This document shows, in pieces, positions 11,151 through 20,707 of a stretch of 32,761 nt of DNA (its first letter is position 1; each line of letters starts with the position of its first letter). Location of the stretch: positions 1 through 32,761 of the forward strand of contig JAYKXP010000299.1 in assembly GCA_037176845.1 (NCBI GenBank), written 5' to 3'. This stretch comes from Paramarasmius palmivorus (taxonomy: Eukaryota; Basidiomycota; Agaricomycetes; Agaricales; Marasmiaceae). The notes below the pieces were generated by a model. That model had not been told where the DNA came from, made no database searches, and worked only from the letters and a program-made list of their open reading frames with translations. The position numbers and the translations under genes are program-made.

Positions 11151-11280
11151 AGAGGAATAAATGTGGGTACGTGATATATTCTATGCTACTTGTAATCTCC
11201 CTAGTATAATTCTATACTACTGTAGTGTGATTTCATAATGGATTTTAGCATTTATATTGCAATGCTATAGTACCAGACCC

Positions 11281-11398
11281 TTATCACCTTGTATTACTGT
11301 AGCAAGGGTGTTATAACCCTGATACTACCCTGTTATCACGTGTGCTGCATCAGGGTAATAACCCTCTACTACGGTAACACAAGGTGATAACAGGGTAA
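11281..11398. repeat. Imperfect inverted repeat, AT-rich
   Basis: TTATCACCTTGTATTACTGT at 11281 pairs with the complement of the segment ending at 11390, giving arms of about 44 bp (11281-11324 and 11347-11390). A second pairing links TACCCTGTTATCAC (11325-11338) with GTGATAACAGGGTA (11385-11398). The surrounding 300 bp is rich in TATACTAC and CCCTG words. It may be the end of a small DNA transposon or a replication-slippage product. It stands at the left edge of the truncated Plavaka gene. Confidence 0.6.
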
Positions 11399-11536
11399 TA
11401 TCACCATACTACAATAATGAAGGGCTATATACATTGTTATTACATGCTCGTATTACTCTTATACCTTTTGACTACCTGTAAGTAATGAGCAGTGGGCGAT
11501 ATATGCTACCATTTCCAGCTATGACCTCTTACGGTT

Positions 11537-12377
11537 TTTGCTGATGAGAACGCACCACAATGGATGGACAAAGACTACACGTTCTTCACATGGAATGCGT
11601 GAAATGTTCTTCTTGAGCAACTTGGGACCAAGGAGTTCAATGGGCACTTCAACTACACACCGTACAAGCAGTATAACTCAAAAGGAACATGCATGTGGTC
11701 AAACTTGATGTCTGGTACCTGGGCATGGAAAAAAGCGGTATGACTTTCTTGTGTGGTACTTCATCATCGCTCAGAAGTCTTTTACTAGGATAATCTTGCA
11801 CAGAACCCCCAAACATGGGCCTCATCAAGAGGTGCCATGCTTGTTACTACTGTCTGCGGCTCAGATAAGACAACAGTTTTGGTTGCAACAGGGCATCAGG
11901 AATTCCACCCTGGTTACATTTCTCCTGGAAACATCTCGAATATTGCATGTCAATCACATGGAGAAGGTGTTCGGCCGTATATTTTCTTACCAATACCGAA
12001 GGGTAAGTCATTCTTTATCTTGATGTTTTGACTATCTACTGAATGTGGTGTAGTTCCAAAGAACGAATGTAAGAGTGCAGTGTACCAGACATTCTATCGG
12101 CAGCTGTATCACATATGCCTGGCCAAGGCTCTGGAACCACTGAAGTCAGGGATGGAGATACCTGAAGTCGTCATGTGTCCTAATGGACACTACCGTCATG
12201 CAATTTGGGAGCTAGGGCCTTACATTGCCAATTATCCGGAGCAAGTCTGGCTTGCAGGTATTGTTCAGGGCTGGTGCTGCAAGTAAGCCGCTACAATATT
12301 CAAACTTGTCCATTTCTAACTGCCTTCCAGGTGTCAGGCAAAGCCTTCCAGACTGGATGACGATTTGGCATTACCGC
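11537..12377 (+). pseudogene. Plavaka (KDZ) transposase, 5' part
   Basis: Spliced reading gives, in order, FADENAPQWMDKDYTFFTW, LEQLGTKEFNGHFNYTPYKQ, WSNLMSGTWAWKKA, GAMLVTTVCGSDKTTVLVAT, GHQEFHPGYISPGNISN, FYRQLYHICLAKALEPLKSG, and ELGPYIANYPEQVWLAGIVQ followed by GWCCKCQAKPSRLDDDLALP. This is the conserved front half of Plavaka transposases, which move KDZ-type DNA transposons of fungi. Three GT-AG introns are intact: 11738-11788, 12003-12053 and 12283-12330, all keeping frame. A TGA at 11600-11602 replaces a probable Arg. The N-terminal region expected before 11537 is missing. The frame is lost near 12377, just before the inserted LTR-like repeat, and the second part resumes at about 14125. 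Confidence 0.9.
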
Positions 12378-12426
12378 TGTGAGGCTTATAAAACACTTGT
12401 GAACAAGCGAAATATATATGCCAAGT

Positions 12427-14090
12427 TGTGCGAGCGGGGTTCGACGTTATCAAAGGATCCATACAATCGACACAAGAAATCAACTAGCACACTAGTTGAA
12501 CGTCTACAAATCACTAGGACACAAAGGAAGTGTACGAGCGATGAATGAAACAATGTAATATGATAATATAGCCTCGATATGATCAAGACAACGCGAGCCA
12601 ACCTATAAACCTATCTATAACTATTCCTATACGTTCCTATGACACAAAATAACCTATCGAACCTGACAAGGGTAAAGACCTATTGTTCCTATGAAAGGCA
12701 CTGGTTACACTAGTTGAACTAGCACAACAACCAGGCCACCTATAAGCTAGTGGAGCTCCACACTAAGCTTTAACGATCACTGGTGGGGCTCCACACCAAG
12801 TGAAAAGGGATCTAGTGGGGCTCCACACTAGTCCTGAAACAATCAATCCTATCCAAAGAGTCTAGATGAACTAGCTCTGTCCTATGGGTATCTCAAAGTT
12901 CTAATTTCACAACTCTAGTTCAATATAGAGAAGGGCTTTTCAAGGTTTTATTTTCTAAGTTATTTTCTAAGCGCACGTCGCCTCTATGGTCAACAATAGA
13001 AGACAAGAACTCTGCTATTGGTGCACTAGTGCTATGTATATAGCGGGGTAATTGCTTGAGAGCTTCCTAGGGGAAACCCTGCTGCTTATATACCCGCAAG
13101 CGTACATATTTTACATATAAGTGAAAGTGGACACAATAAAGTAATAGTAACTATGCAAGAAAATGAGAACGAGGAGAGGATTCTGTCCATATGAAGTAAG
13201 TATCTACCAGAAAAGGAAGGTTTGGATATATATTGGTCGGAATTCGACATTATTTTGCAGGACTGCAAGTAATATTACTTTTTGGTTGCTAGGAAGTGGC
13301 GTGTGGAGGCGCTGTTCCACATGGTACGTTTTGGATATCGGTGCTAGGACATAGTTATTCCACTCAGAACTTGCTAGGAGTCCGATCTCGACCGAAACGC
13401 TTCAGATTCGTATCCGAGGAAGGTAGGCTCTGTGCCCTTGTAGTTCTATATTATATTTTCTATGTCCTAGGACAGTCCTGGCACAGAATCCTATCTGTTC
13501 CCTTGTTATAGGACTATATGTCCCTCGCTAGTGTCTGTACTAGCAGTAGGAATCCCAACTCAAAGCTCGAGGGATATTCCGATCGATATGGGAAAGCTGT
13601 TAAGCCCCCATATGGTCCTCGTATTGATGACCCGGTTACTCGGACATTTCTAATCCAGGTAACTCTGCTCTCGAAGGTGACTCGCACCTCCAGCTTCTAC
13701 CATATTTGGTATATAGCTCTGATTCATCCCCTAGGGTCCTTCTACGCTGTCATAGTTGGTCCTTGTTCACTATCCCATCTCATATGTCCCATAGCGCAAG
13801 TGTAGTGTAGCCATATGACCTACTAGGAAGTCTACCATGTACAGTAGCATGTCCTCGTAAGGTTCCAGCCTGGTAATAGAGTATAGATACAGTCTACAGG
13901 TTTCGATGCATACCCTAGTGCAATCATATAGGGCTAACGACGACATCAATGTCTATGCACGCGCAGCTAGTATTCACTACGCAGTGCATGCCTATCTTAT
14001 TCCTCGTCATATGAGCACTACTAGGCTCCTAGCAGTGATACCAAGTCCATATAGTACTTAGTATGATGTACTAGTGTGATTCCGAACACA
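12427..14090 (-). repeat. LTR-like repeat, copy C, inserted in Plavaka gene
   Basis: This 1,664-bp block starts TGTGCGAGCGGGGTTCGACG and ends CCGAACACA on the plus strand, the TG...CA form of an LTR, and is a diverged relative of the copies at 9917 and 17009. The shared TACAGGTTTCG and the minus-strand TATATAA at 13087-13093, 666 bp from the TG end, support this. It separates the two halves of the Plavaka transposase, with flanks that look intronic (a TTTTTCAG acceptor near 14115-14122 on the right), so it may have landed in an intron. A short target duplication is not evident. No internal protein-coding region is present. Confidence 0.55.
12747..12830. repeat. Three near-palindromic 19-bp units
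   Basis: CTAGTGGAGCTCCACACTA (12747), CTGGTGGGGCTCCACACCA (12780) and CTAGTGGGGCTCCACACTA (12812) lie 33 and 32 bp apart inside the repeat copy C. Each is nearly its own reverse complement. They may be protein-binding sites in the LTR or simple tandem duplication. Confidence 0.75.
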
Positions 14091-14124
14091 ACAATTAGTG
14101 TCAAAATGACTGTTTTTCAGCGAT

Positions 14125-15948
14125 TTCGTTCTGGTACCCTCACACCGCGTACTCGCACAAGTCGTGAATACATGCCTGAGATCTTTGATCCTGGCATCTT
14201 GTGGGATGAATATGGGTATCGGGGCAATGTGCTGGTACGTTAGCCTACACACGTCTTCTGGTTCCCACTGACCTGTTTTTTATGATAGCCATTTACACAT
14301 CAATTTCCATGGGCAGATATTCACAAGCTCCTTTCCCCGGACCTACTACACCAAGTGATCAAAGGAACCTTTAAAGATCATCTTGTGACCTGGGTGAATC
14401 AGTGGCTTCACTTACAGTATGGTGAAACAAGGGGCAACACCATAATCAAGGACATTGATCACCAGTTTGTGCTCATTATGCATTACACCAACTTCAGAAG
14501 CATCTCTAACATTTACCTGTTGTAGAATATCAGCAGTTCCATCCTACCAGGGATCCACTGGTTTCCTGATGATCAAGATTTCAACCAATGGACTGGTGAC
14601 GACTCAAAGGTGTTGATGAAGGTTTGCCCACCTTTTTTCACATATAAATGGCTTGGGTTAATCACAAATCCAGGTGCAATTGCTGGTCATGTCCCGCCTA
14701 AAATGGTTCAGTGTCTATCAGTGTTCATGGAAGTCTGTTATATTGCATGCAAGAACATCATCACATCAGTCAAACTGCAGCACTTTGACCAACACCTCTC
14801 TCACTTTTACGAGTATTGCACAGTCTTCATCGAAAAGGGTGTGCGAATGGATCTGTCTCTACCACATCAACACTCGCTCATACATTACGCTGATGGTATC
14901 CAGATGTTTGGCTCTCTGAATGGTCTTGATTCATCGATTACTGAATCGAAACATATTAAAGCTGTTAAGGAACCATGGCGTTGTTCCAGTCAAAACGAAC
15001 CTCTCCCCCAGATGATGAGAACCATCTCACGGCTCGATAAGATGGCTGTACTCTGCCAGAAGTTCAAGGAGCGAGGGATGCTTCAAGGTACCATTGCATG
15101 GTATACTTGTGCACTTAATTCTGGTACTTTACCAGAAATATCACATACACATGACTTGGATGATGACAAAGTGGACTGTGGTCCATCGCGTGGACCGCCC
15201 ATCTGTTCGTCAGTGGTACTCGCTGTGGAGTATGGTAAGAAATCCATATGATTATGTGTAACAGGATACTGACTTTCTATTAGCATGTGGATGGTCTCGC
15301 AATATCCACAATGTTGCTGCCACTCTGCAGGAACCCCGTCTTCCCGATGCACTCTACCAGTTCCTACATGCACAGTGGCATCCTACATTGGCGCTATCCT
15401 CTTTGGGTGAGCTTTGGAACTACTTCAAATTCTTCAATGGATCAATTTGTGTTTATTATTCCGCTGTAGTGCGGTATTACTCACCGAGCGACCCTTGTGG
15501 TGACGGTGGTATGCACTGTGAGCGGATTCGTTCTCACCCAAACTGGCTCAGATTGTACCCTCATCATGATACTGCATTGGTGGCCATTGATGAGAGTAAA
15601 CCGGGTATAGCTGGTATGGTAGTGGGACGAGTCAAGCTGTTCTTCTCTGTGGATTTTGAGGAAAAGTCCTACTCTTGTGCATTGATGGAATGGTTCACGC
15701 TATCAATGGATGAGCCAGATGAAGAGACTGGTTTCTAGGTTGTGGAACCAGAATATGACCTACAGACAGGTCGGCGGACACTGGATGTTGTTCATCTTGA
15801 TACCATTGCACGGCCTGTTCATTTACTTCCAGTTTTCAGATTTGAGCTTCTCCCAGAGAAGTTTCACTTCTCCAACTCTCTGGACGCATTCAATGCCTTC
15901 TATGTTAATAAATTTGCTAATCATGCTTCCTACGACTTCATTAGATAG
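14125..15948 (+). pseudogene. Plavaka (KDZ) transposase, 3' part
   Basis: The transposase resumes with RTRTSREYMPEIFDPGILW, then ADIHKLLSPDLLHQVIKGTF, DDQDFNQWTGDDSKVLMK, IAGHVPPKMVQCLSVFMEVC, LNGLDSSITESKHIKAVKEP, YYSPSDPCGDGGMHCERIR, YSCALMEWF and EYDLQTGRRTLDVVHLDTIA, ending at TAG 15946-15948. Usable introns are 14235-14288, 14465-14525 (donor GTTTGT, weak) and 15235-15283; one near 14622-14673 has good borders but does not join in frame, so a small indel is likely there. Another frameshift lies near 14550. A TAG at 15736-15738 stands where relatives have Trp (TGG to TAG). With the 5' part this makes one gene split by an insertion; the N-terminus and catalytic integrity are lost. Confidence 0.9.
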
Positions 15949-15989
15949 GTTTACAACGTTGTAATATCCATGTATCCCATAAATACGCC

Positions 15990-16057
15990 ACCTTTTGACC
16001 TTTTGACCCACGACCTGCCAAAAGGTCAAAAAGGCTGAAAAGGCCGAAAAAGGCTGG
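15990..16057. repeat. Inverted repeat after the Plavaka stop
   Basis: ACCTTTTGACCTTTTGACC (15990-16008) faces CCAAAAGGTCAAAAAGG (16018-16034), a strong hairpin, followed by AAAAGGCCGAAAAAGGC. It lies 42 bp after the transposase stop and could be part of the 3' terminal region of that element. No matching 5' end is seen. Confidence 0.45.
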
Positions 16058-16080
16058 AAGGCAATTTGCTATCCTACTGA

Positions 16081-16191
16081 TACCGCCACTGGTACAGATT
16101 CAAACAAAACACCCTAGATGATACTGCAGTGCATTATGGCTACAATTTGAACATATTAGCAAGACTTGAGGCTATGAAGGACATATACTGA
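16081..16191 (+). other. Short protein-like frame, unidentified
   Basis: One frame reads YRHWYRFKQNTLDD, then HYGYNLNILARLEAMKDIY, before TGA. The composition (aromatic, charged, no low complexity) looks like the tail of a real protein rather than chance, and it lies between the Plavaka gene and the LINE fragment. I do not recognise the family. It could be the last exon of a displaced gene fragment. Confidence 0.25.
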
Positions 16192-16299
16192 GACTGCACG
16201 ATATTGATATCTCAATTTTTGCTATCTACTCCCTTGTCACTGTGTGGAACCCTTGTCTGCAATACAGCTCTTGGAAATTTTGTGCATGTTTGATGGATC

Positions 16300-16616
16300 T
16301 AGTGGGATGAAAAGCTTGAAGAGGAATAGGGGCACATCATGCTGAGAGCACACCTGTACCACATTGGGAAAGCTGGCTCTCCTACTGCAGGCACTGTCTG
16401 ATAGGAGGTGAACAAGTCAGGGAGACAGCAACACATTTTGTACTAGAATGCCCAGCCTTCAGGAGGGAACGACAGGCCCTGTGCCGAAAGCTGGGGTGTG
16501 CAAGTATGTCCATACCACGAATGGTCAAACTGGCGGCAAATGCAGAAGACCTACTAACCTTCATTAGGGTAACAAGAAGACTCAATACAAAACCAGGTGA
16601 GGTAATATCAACTTGA
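16300..16616 (+). pseudogene. LINE (Tad-like) polyprotein 3' end
   Basis: The stretch encodes the Cys/His motif found after the RNase H domain in fungal non-LTR retrotransposons: YCRHC (about 16383), then THFVLECPAFRRERQALCRK (about 16435-16490), then MVKLAANAEDLLTFIRVTRR before TGA at 16614-16616. The preceding bases read, with a frame change, as the usual lead-in (HLYHIGKAGSP). Reverse transcriptase and endonuclease are absent, as in the 5'-truncated copies LINEs leave behind. No poly(A) follows directly; the next 390 bp may be its 3' untranslated region. Confidence 0.65.
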
Positions 16617-17008
16617 GGAGCAGATGATGACTATGTCACACAGAAACCAGAAACCAGAAACATCAACCACAACACCCATATATTCACATTAATTCACAAC
16701 ACCTCCTTCCTTTCCCACTGCAATCCACCTTGTAACCTCAAACGGCGATCCCAAGAGAGATGACACATTCAGCTCAGCTAAAGACCATACACAGAGACAA
16801 CTGCTTACAGAGGTGGATCCCAGCTAAGATGGGACCTTTGACACATAAACTCAACACGTGCACTGCAAGCTCGCATCGCATCACCTACACTTCACAGAGA
16901 GCCCAACAAAAACGGGACTGGAAAATCCCGGTAATGACCACTAAACCTGGTACGAAAGTAACCAGGTAATAGATGCTAATAATAGGTCTAGCACTACTGT
17001 GGACAGTG
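16617..17008. other. Non-coding stretch, possible LINE 3' UTR
   Basis: There is no convincing coding frame. The sequence is CA-rich (ACCAGAAACCAGAAACATC, CACAACACC) and contains a GGGACTGGAAAATCCCGG hairpin near 16914-16931. It would fit the 3' untranslated tail of the LINE fragment before it, but lacks a clear simple-repeat end. Confidence 0.3.
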
Positions 17009-18713
17009 TGTGCAAGTGTGGTTCGACGTGATCAGAGTTGCTGTGCTTAGAATTGCACACAAAACTAATAGTTCAAGTGATAATACGCTTCTAGTAGACT
17101 AGAGCAGGTTATAATACACCTTTTAATAAGGTATGTACATGTGGGTTTGGGCTTATACAAGCTATATGAACAATGCCAAGGGCTAATACTAGCTTTCTTG
17201 GGTGCAACCTAATACTGCCTTGAGTGGATTGTCCTTACTAGAACTGAATCAACAACGTGTGCGCAAGCAGGAATCCAACCGACTCTCCAATGATCGATCT
17301 GGGCCTCTCTACATCACAAAGCTCTCAACACAAATAGTCAAAAGCTTCTAGAAGGTCTTTAACCGACGATCTAGTACGAGGTTCAATCTCTAATAAAAGA
17401 TGCAATGCAACCAATGCCAAATGCAACAGATTACAAGCCAATACACTTGGTCTCTATCAAACTCGACTCAAGCTCTTGTCTGCAATACAGGTCTCAACTA
17501 GACTTTTAGATCTAGGGCTCGTCCTGATGAAGTAGAAGTTGAATACACAGATCAACAATAGATCAACTGAATCAGAGGTCTATTCGTTTGATAGCCACAT
17601 ACAATCTATAGATATGGGCAGGCAGTGCATCTCCCTTCTTCTTCTCCCGCTCTCCTACATGATAGGTAGCTTATATACTGTCCAAGAAGTGAAAACAAGA
17701 ATTTTAGGTAATATAAGTCAGAAAATAGACGGAACGACGAGGAACAGAGATGGAACAGAGATAATATGACAAGAAATATACATATGAGGGAAATAAGAGT
17801 GTCACAACGTCCATATAAGTCGTGTAAGTGTGACCAATAAATAGGAATTTCTATGTTTAGACTCAGGAGTTGAATCCTGTGCCTGCAGGTTGGCGTTTAG
17901 CCTGTTTAAAATTTTCTTTTCTATGCGCCAAGGCGCTTTTCCACCAATGATAGTCGTTTCCGACCAGTCCACACGTCAATGATGCTCAGTCATCCGTTAT
18001 CTAGACCTGGCACATCTTTTATAAGTCTCCATAGTCATATGGGACCCTTTCATAAGTGGTATATCCACTGTATCTGCTTCCATGCTAAGCGTTTCAGGTG
18101 TTGCCACCATTTTAACAGCTTTGCCTGTCCAATCCAAAGGAACGCTTCAGAATATCAAGTCTGATAGGTCTGCCCCGGGCTGTCGGTCATTTCCGATCAA
18201 GCTGTGGTGATCCCCCAAAGCCCTCTCTATCTTATAGTAGGTCACGAAGAAGTAATAAAAGCGTAAATGTCCCTTGAGTATGCCAACTAGTAGCACGGTG
18301 ACCTTATACAAGGTAAGTTCCACCTTATATTAGCCCCTACAGGTTTCGGGTAGGCGTCTGTGAATTGCAGACCCCTAGTATAATCATAGCAGCAGCCAGA
18401 TACCCAATGTGCAGCGTACCGTGTAACTGTTCTCTGCTAGCAAGACATAGTCCCGTGTACCAGTGACAATGACTAGCTATTCAGGGCTCATACTAGTCCT
18501 TCAGAACCCTTTTTATAGCATAACAATAAAGAAAGATGCATAATGTGTTCGAAATTAAAGCGTTATAAAAATCAGCGTATCACCGGACCACTAGGGGATG
18601 TAATCCATCAGTGGGGCTTTTGGATCTCTACTCCTCAGAGGGGCAAATGGGGCCCAGTAGTGGTAGAAAGTAGTGTATATGCATCATAAGTACCTAACTT
18701 GCACTTCCACACA
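17009..18713 (-). repeat. LTR-like repeat, copy B (probable solo LTR)
   Basis: The plus strand begins TGTGCAAGTGTGGTTCGACG and ends CTTGCACTTCCACACA, so the ends are weak inverted repeats in TG...CA form; length 1,705 bp. It aligns in skeleton with copy A and more loosely with copy C. A minus-strand TATATAA box lies at 17671-17677, 668 bp from the TG end. No coding frame is supported. If the orientation is right, R and U5 would be long (over 600 bp). An alternative is a large non-autonomous element rather than a solo LTR. Confidence 0.6.
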
Positions 18714-18725
18714 ATAAATTGAATC

Positions 18726-18751
<26 letters not shown>
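18726..18751 (+). repeat. Poly(A) tract, 26 bp
   Basis: An unbroken run of 26 A follows 13 bp after the end of repeat copy B. Such a run can mark the 3' end of a retrotransposed sequence, but the upstream block has its promoter on the other strand, so the link is unclear. Confidence 0.8.
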
Positions 18752-18756
<5 letters not shown>

Positions 18757-18789
18757 ATAGTACTGGCGTTGGGTGCTGGGTCTCATCTC

Positions 18790-20170
18790 ACACTCCAGGA
18801 CACCCATGTTAGCATACCCACAAGAGGACATACACAATATCTCACTTTTTGCTTACCCAGCTCATCACCATGCTGAAGCTCTTAGATATTCCATGCAGTC
18901 AAGAACTTGAAGAACTGGCTTCGGTGTTAGGTGTCCTCGTGCATAGAAAGCAGCGAAGCTTGGAGGATGGGTAGTATGTGTCCAAGCTCTGTTCTTCAAG
19001 TTAGTACCTTTTTATTGCATTCAAGTTTTTGAGCTAAAGGCAAGGTTACTGAGTGTTTAGCCTTTTAGAGCACCACAACTGGAGCACTGAAGTGCCCTTG
19101 ATGGCCAACAAACAAGACATTCCTTTGGGGTACTGGTAGTGATATCAGGATAGCAACAGATGTTGGGTAAGTCTATTCCAGGTCTATTCAACAAGGAACG
19201 GACATTGAAGCTGGCTAATAATGTTACAGGTTTAAACTGATGATACTCCAACATTGCATTATCACTTAGAGGTAACCAGTGACTTGTGAGAGAACATACA
19301 CCAATGCTACATAAATTCACAGTCTCTTTTCTCTCTCCTGGCTACCACCCAGAACTCTCATTCGTGATACCACTCTCAGATACTTCAAGCACCTTTCTGT
19401 GGCTGGATCTGTTGAACGAAAAAAGAGCTCAAGGAGGAATGCTGTCAGTGCTGGGCCTCACATTGCATAGAAGGAACCAAGGTTCCAAGTATGGGTAGTA
19501 GGTAGGGTATGCATATTTGAGGGCTGATACAAGATCAATGGTATGTTCAACTTTTCATTTTTGTGGCAAATGATTCTGATGTTGCCCTCTTGAAGGCTTC
19601 AAGAGGAACTTGTACCAAAGTTATCCAATGGTGGCAACATTAGAGCTGTACCATGCTGGTATAGAAGCCGAAAGACATGGATACCACTCCTTCATGACAT
19701 TCAAGTCTTGGTTCTCTTAATGGGATTCCTAAGCACTGAAGGACAGGTTGGACAACTTTGCAAGCTGGAAACAATGGGGTGAGTCTACTGCTGATAACAA
19801 AGTACCAATACCTGAGTAGCTAATTACGACAATACAGGTATAAATGGTCGACACTCCACTGACACTACTACTCAATGTATCGGTTGGAGAACACACACAC
19901 CACACAACTTTAACTTGTTCACTCTCTTTCTTCCAACACTCCGGCGACTATTCATGATACAGTTCTTATAGTTTGCACAGCTTATGCATGTCTCTGTTGT
20001 CAACTTGTAAACACTGAAGCGTTGAATTTCAGGCTCTGGACGAGGACGATGCGGTGTTTAAAGGTTGATGTTTCATGGAATGAAGATAGCATCAGGCGAG
20101 TCTATCATTGGTAGCAAGGTACTATAGATGTTCGTGTTAGGCTGCCAGCTAACAACAAAATACAGTACAG
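18790..20170. repeat. Diverged repeated modules with intron-like segments
   Basis: Sequences near 19160, 19779 and 20094 resemble each other: each begins (GT)(A/G)AGTCTA, continues about 60 bp and ends with a branch-site-like CTAA and TACAG (for example GTGAGTCTACTGCTGATAAC ... GCTAATTACGACAATACAG at 19779-19838). The third has GCGAGT instead of GTGAGT. Flanking blocks also repeat: a segment ending ATGGGTAGTA occurs near 18965 and 19490, and AAGCACTGAAGG near 19732 recurs as AAACACTGAAGC near 20009. On the plus strand the pairs near 18940 and 19440 translate to SVLG-x(2,3)-HR-type tails. This looks like a decayed tandem array of related exons; the protein is not recognised. Confidence 0.45.
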
Positions 20171-20271
20171 GCAGTGAATACTATTAGGGTGATGATGCTT
20201 GATGTTCAATGATAACATTTGGGGGGTGTCTGCTGTATACTGGCAATAGCATGAAGATGTAATGACATCAA

Positions 20272-20707
20272 CTAGTGTTGATGAAGGGGAATGAAAATAC
20301 TAGGGTTCAGGGAGAAGTAAACATGGCAGAGTACTGCCAAAGTACTGCCAACAAATTGAGGAATGTGAGTTTTGAGAGAATGATATGCAATTAGAAATAA
20401 GAGGTCGACAACATGTATATCCAAGGAAGTGGCCAATTCCAGGAGCATATTGGATATGGATGGTGGAATGATTTCAAATATCCTAGGAACTGTGATCCAG
20501 AGTTGTTTCCTCACTGAAACATGTTCATCAATATCGGGAATGCTAGAGCATCAACTTACCAGTGTTGACCAGAATCCTAATTGTTTGAACAAGTTGGGAT
20601 GTGCCGAATGCATAAAATTCAGAACGGGCAAGATTGACCTGATCACCTGAGACATTGTTGAAATTACCTCCAAAGATGACTATGTCAGTGAAGTTGTTTG
20701 AAAACAT
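20272..20707 (-). CDS. Small two-exon gene with GGNFNNVSGD leader
   Basis: Exon 1 runs from the ATG at 20707 down to 20560 and exon 2 from 20513 to a TAG at 20272. The 46-bp intron between (20514-20559) has a GTAAGT donor and a TTTCAG acceptor and keeps the frame, giving 129 residues without a stop. The first 20 residues contain FTDIVIFGGNFNNVSGD. A leader of this GG-x-F-x-x-V-x-GD type occurs at the N-terminus of many basidiomycete NACHT proteins (from memory). The rest is hydrophobic and rich in Leu/Ile/His (LLELATSLDIHVVDLLFLIA), possibly one membrane segment, with no ATPase motif. The ATG lies within the tail of the NACHT fragment upstream, in another frame. It may be an orphaned N-terminus of an NLR-like gene or a small gene born at a junction. 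Confidence 0.5.

Noticed and set aside
18726..18751. Poly(A) tail proving repeat copy B is a LINE or SINE
   Set aside because: Copy B has TG...CA ends and its promoter-like TATA lies on the other strand; copies A and C have no poly(A).
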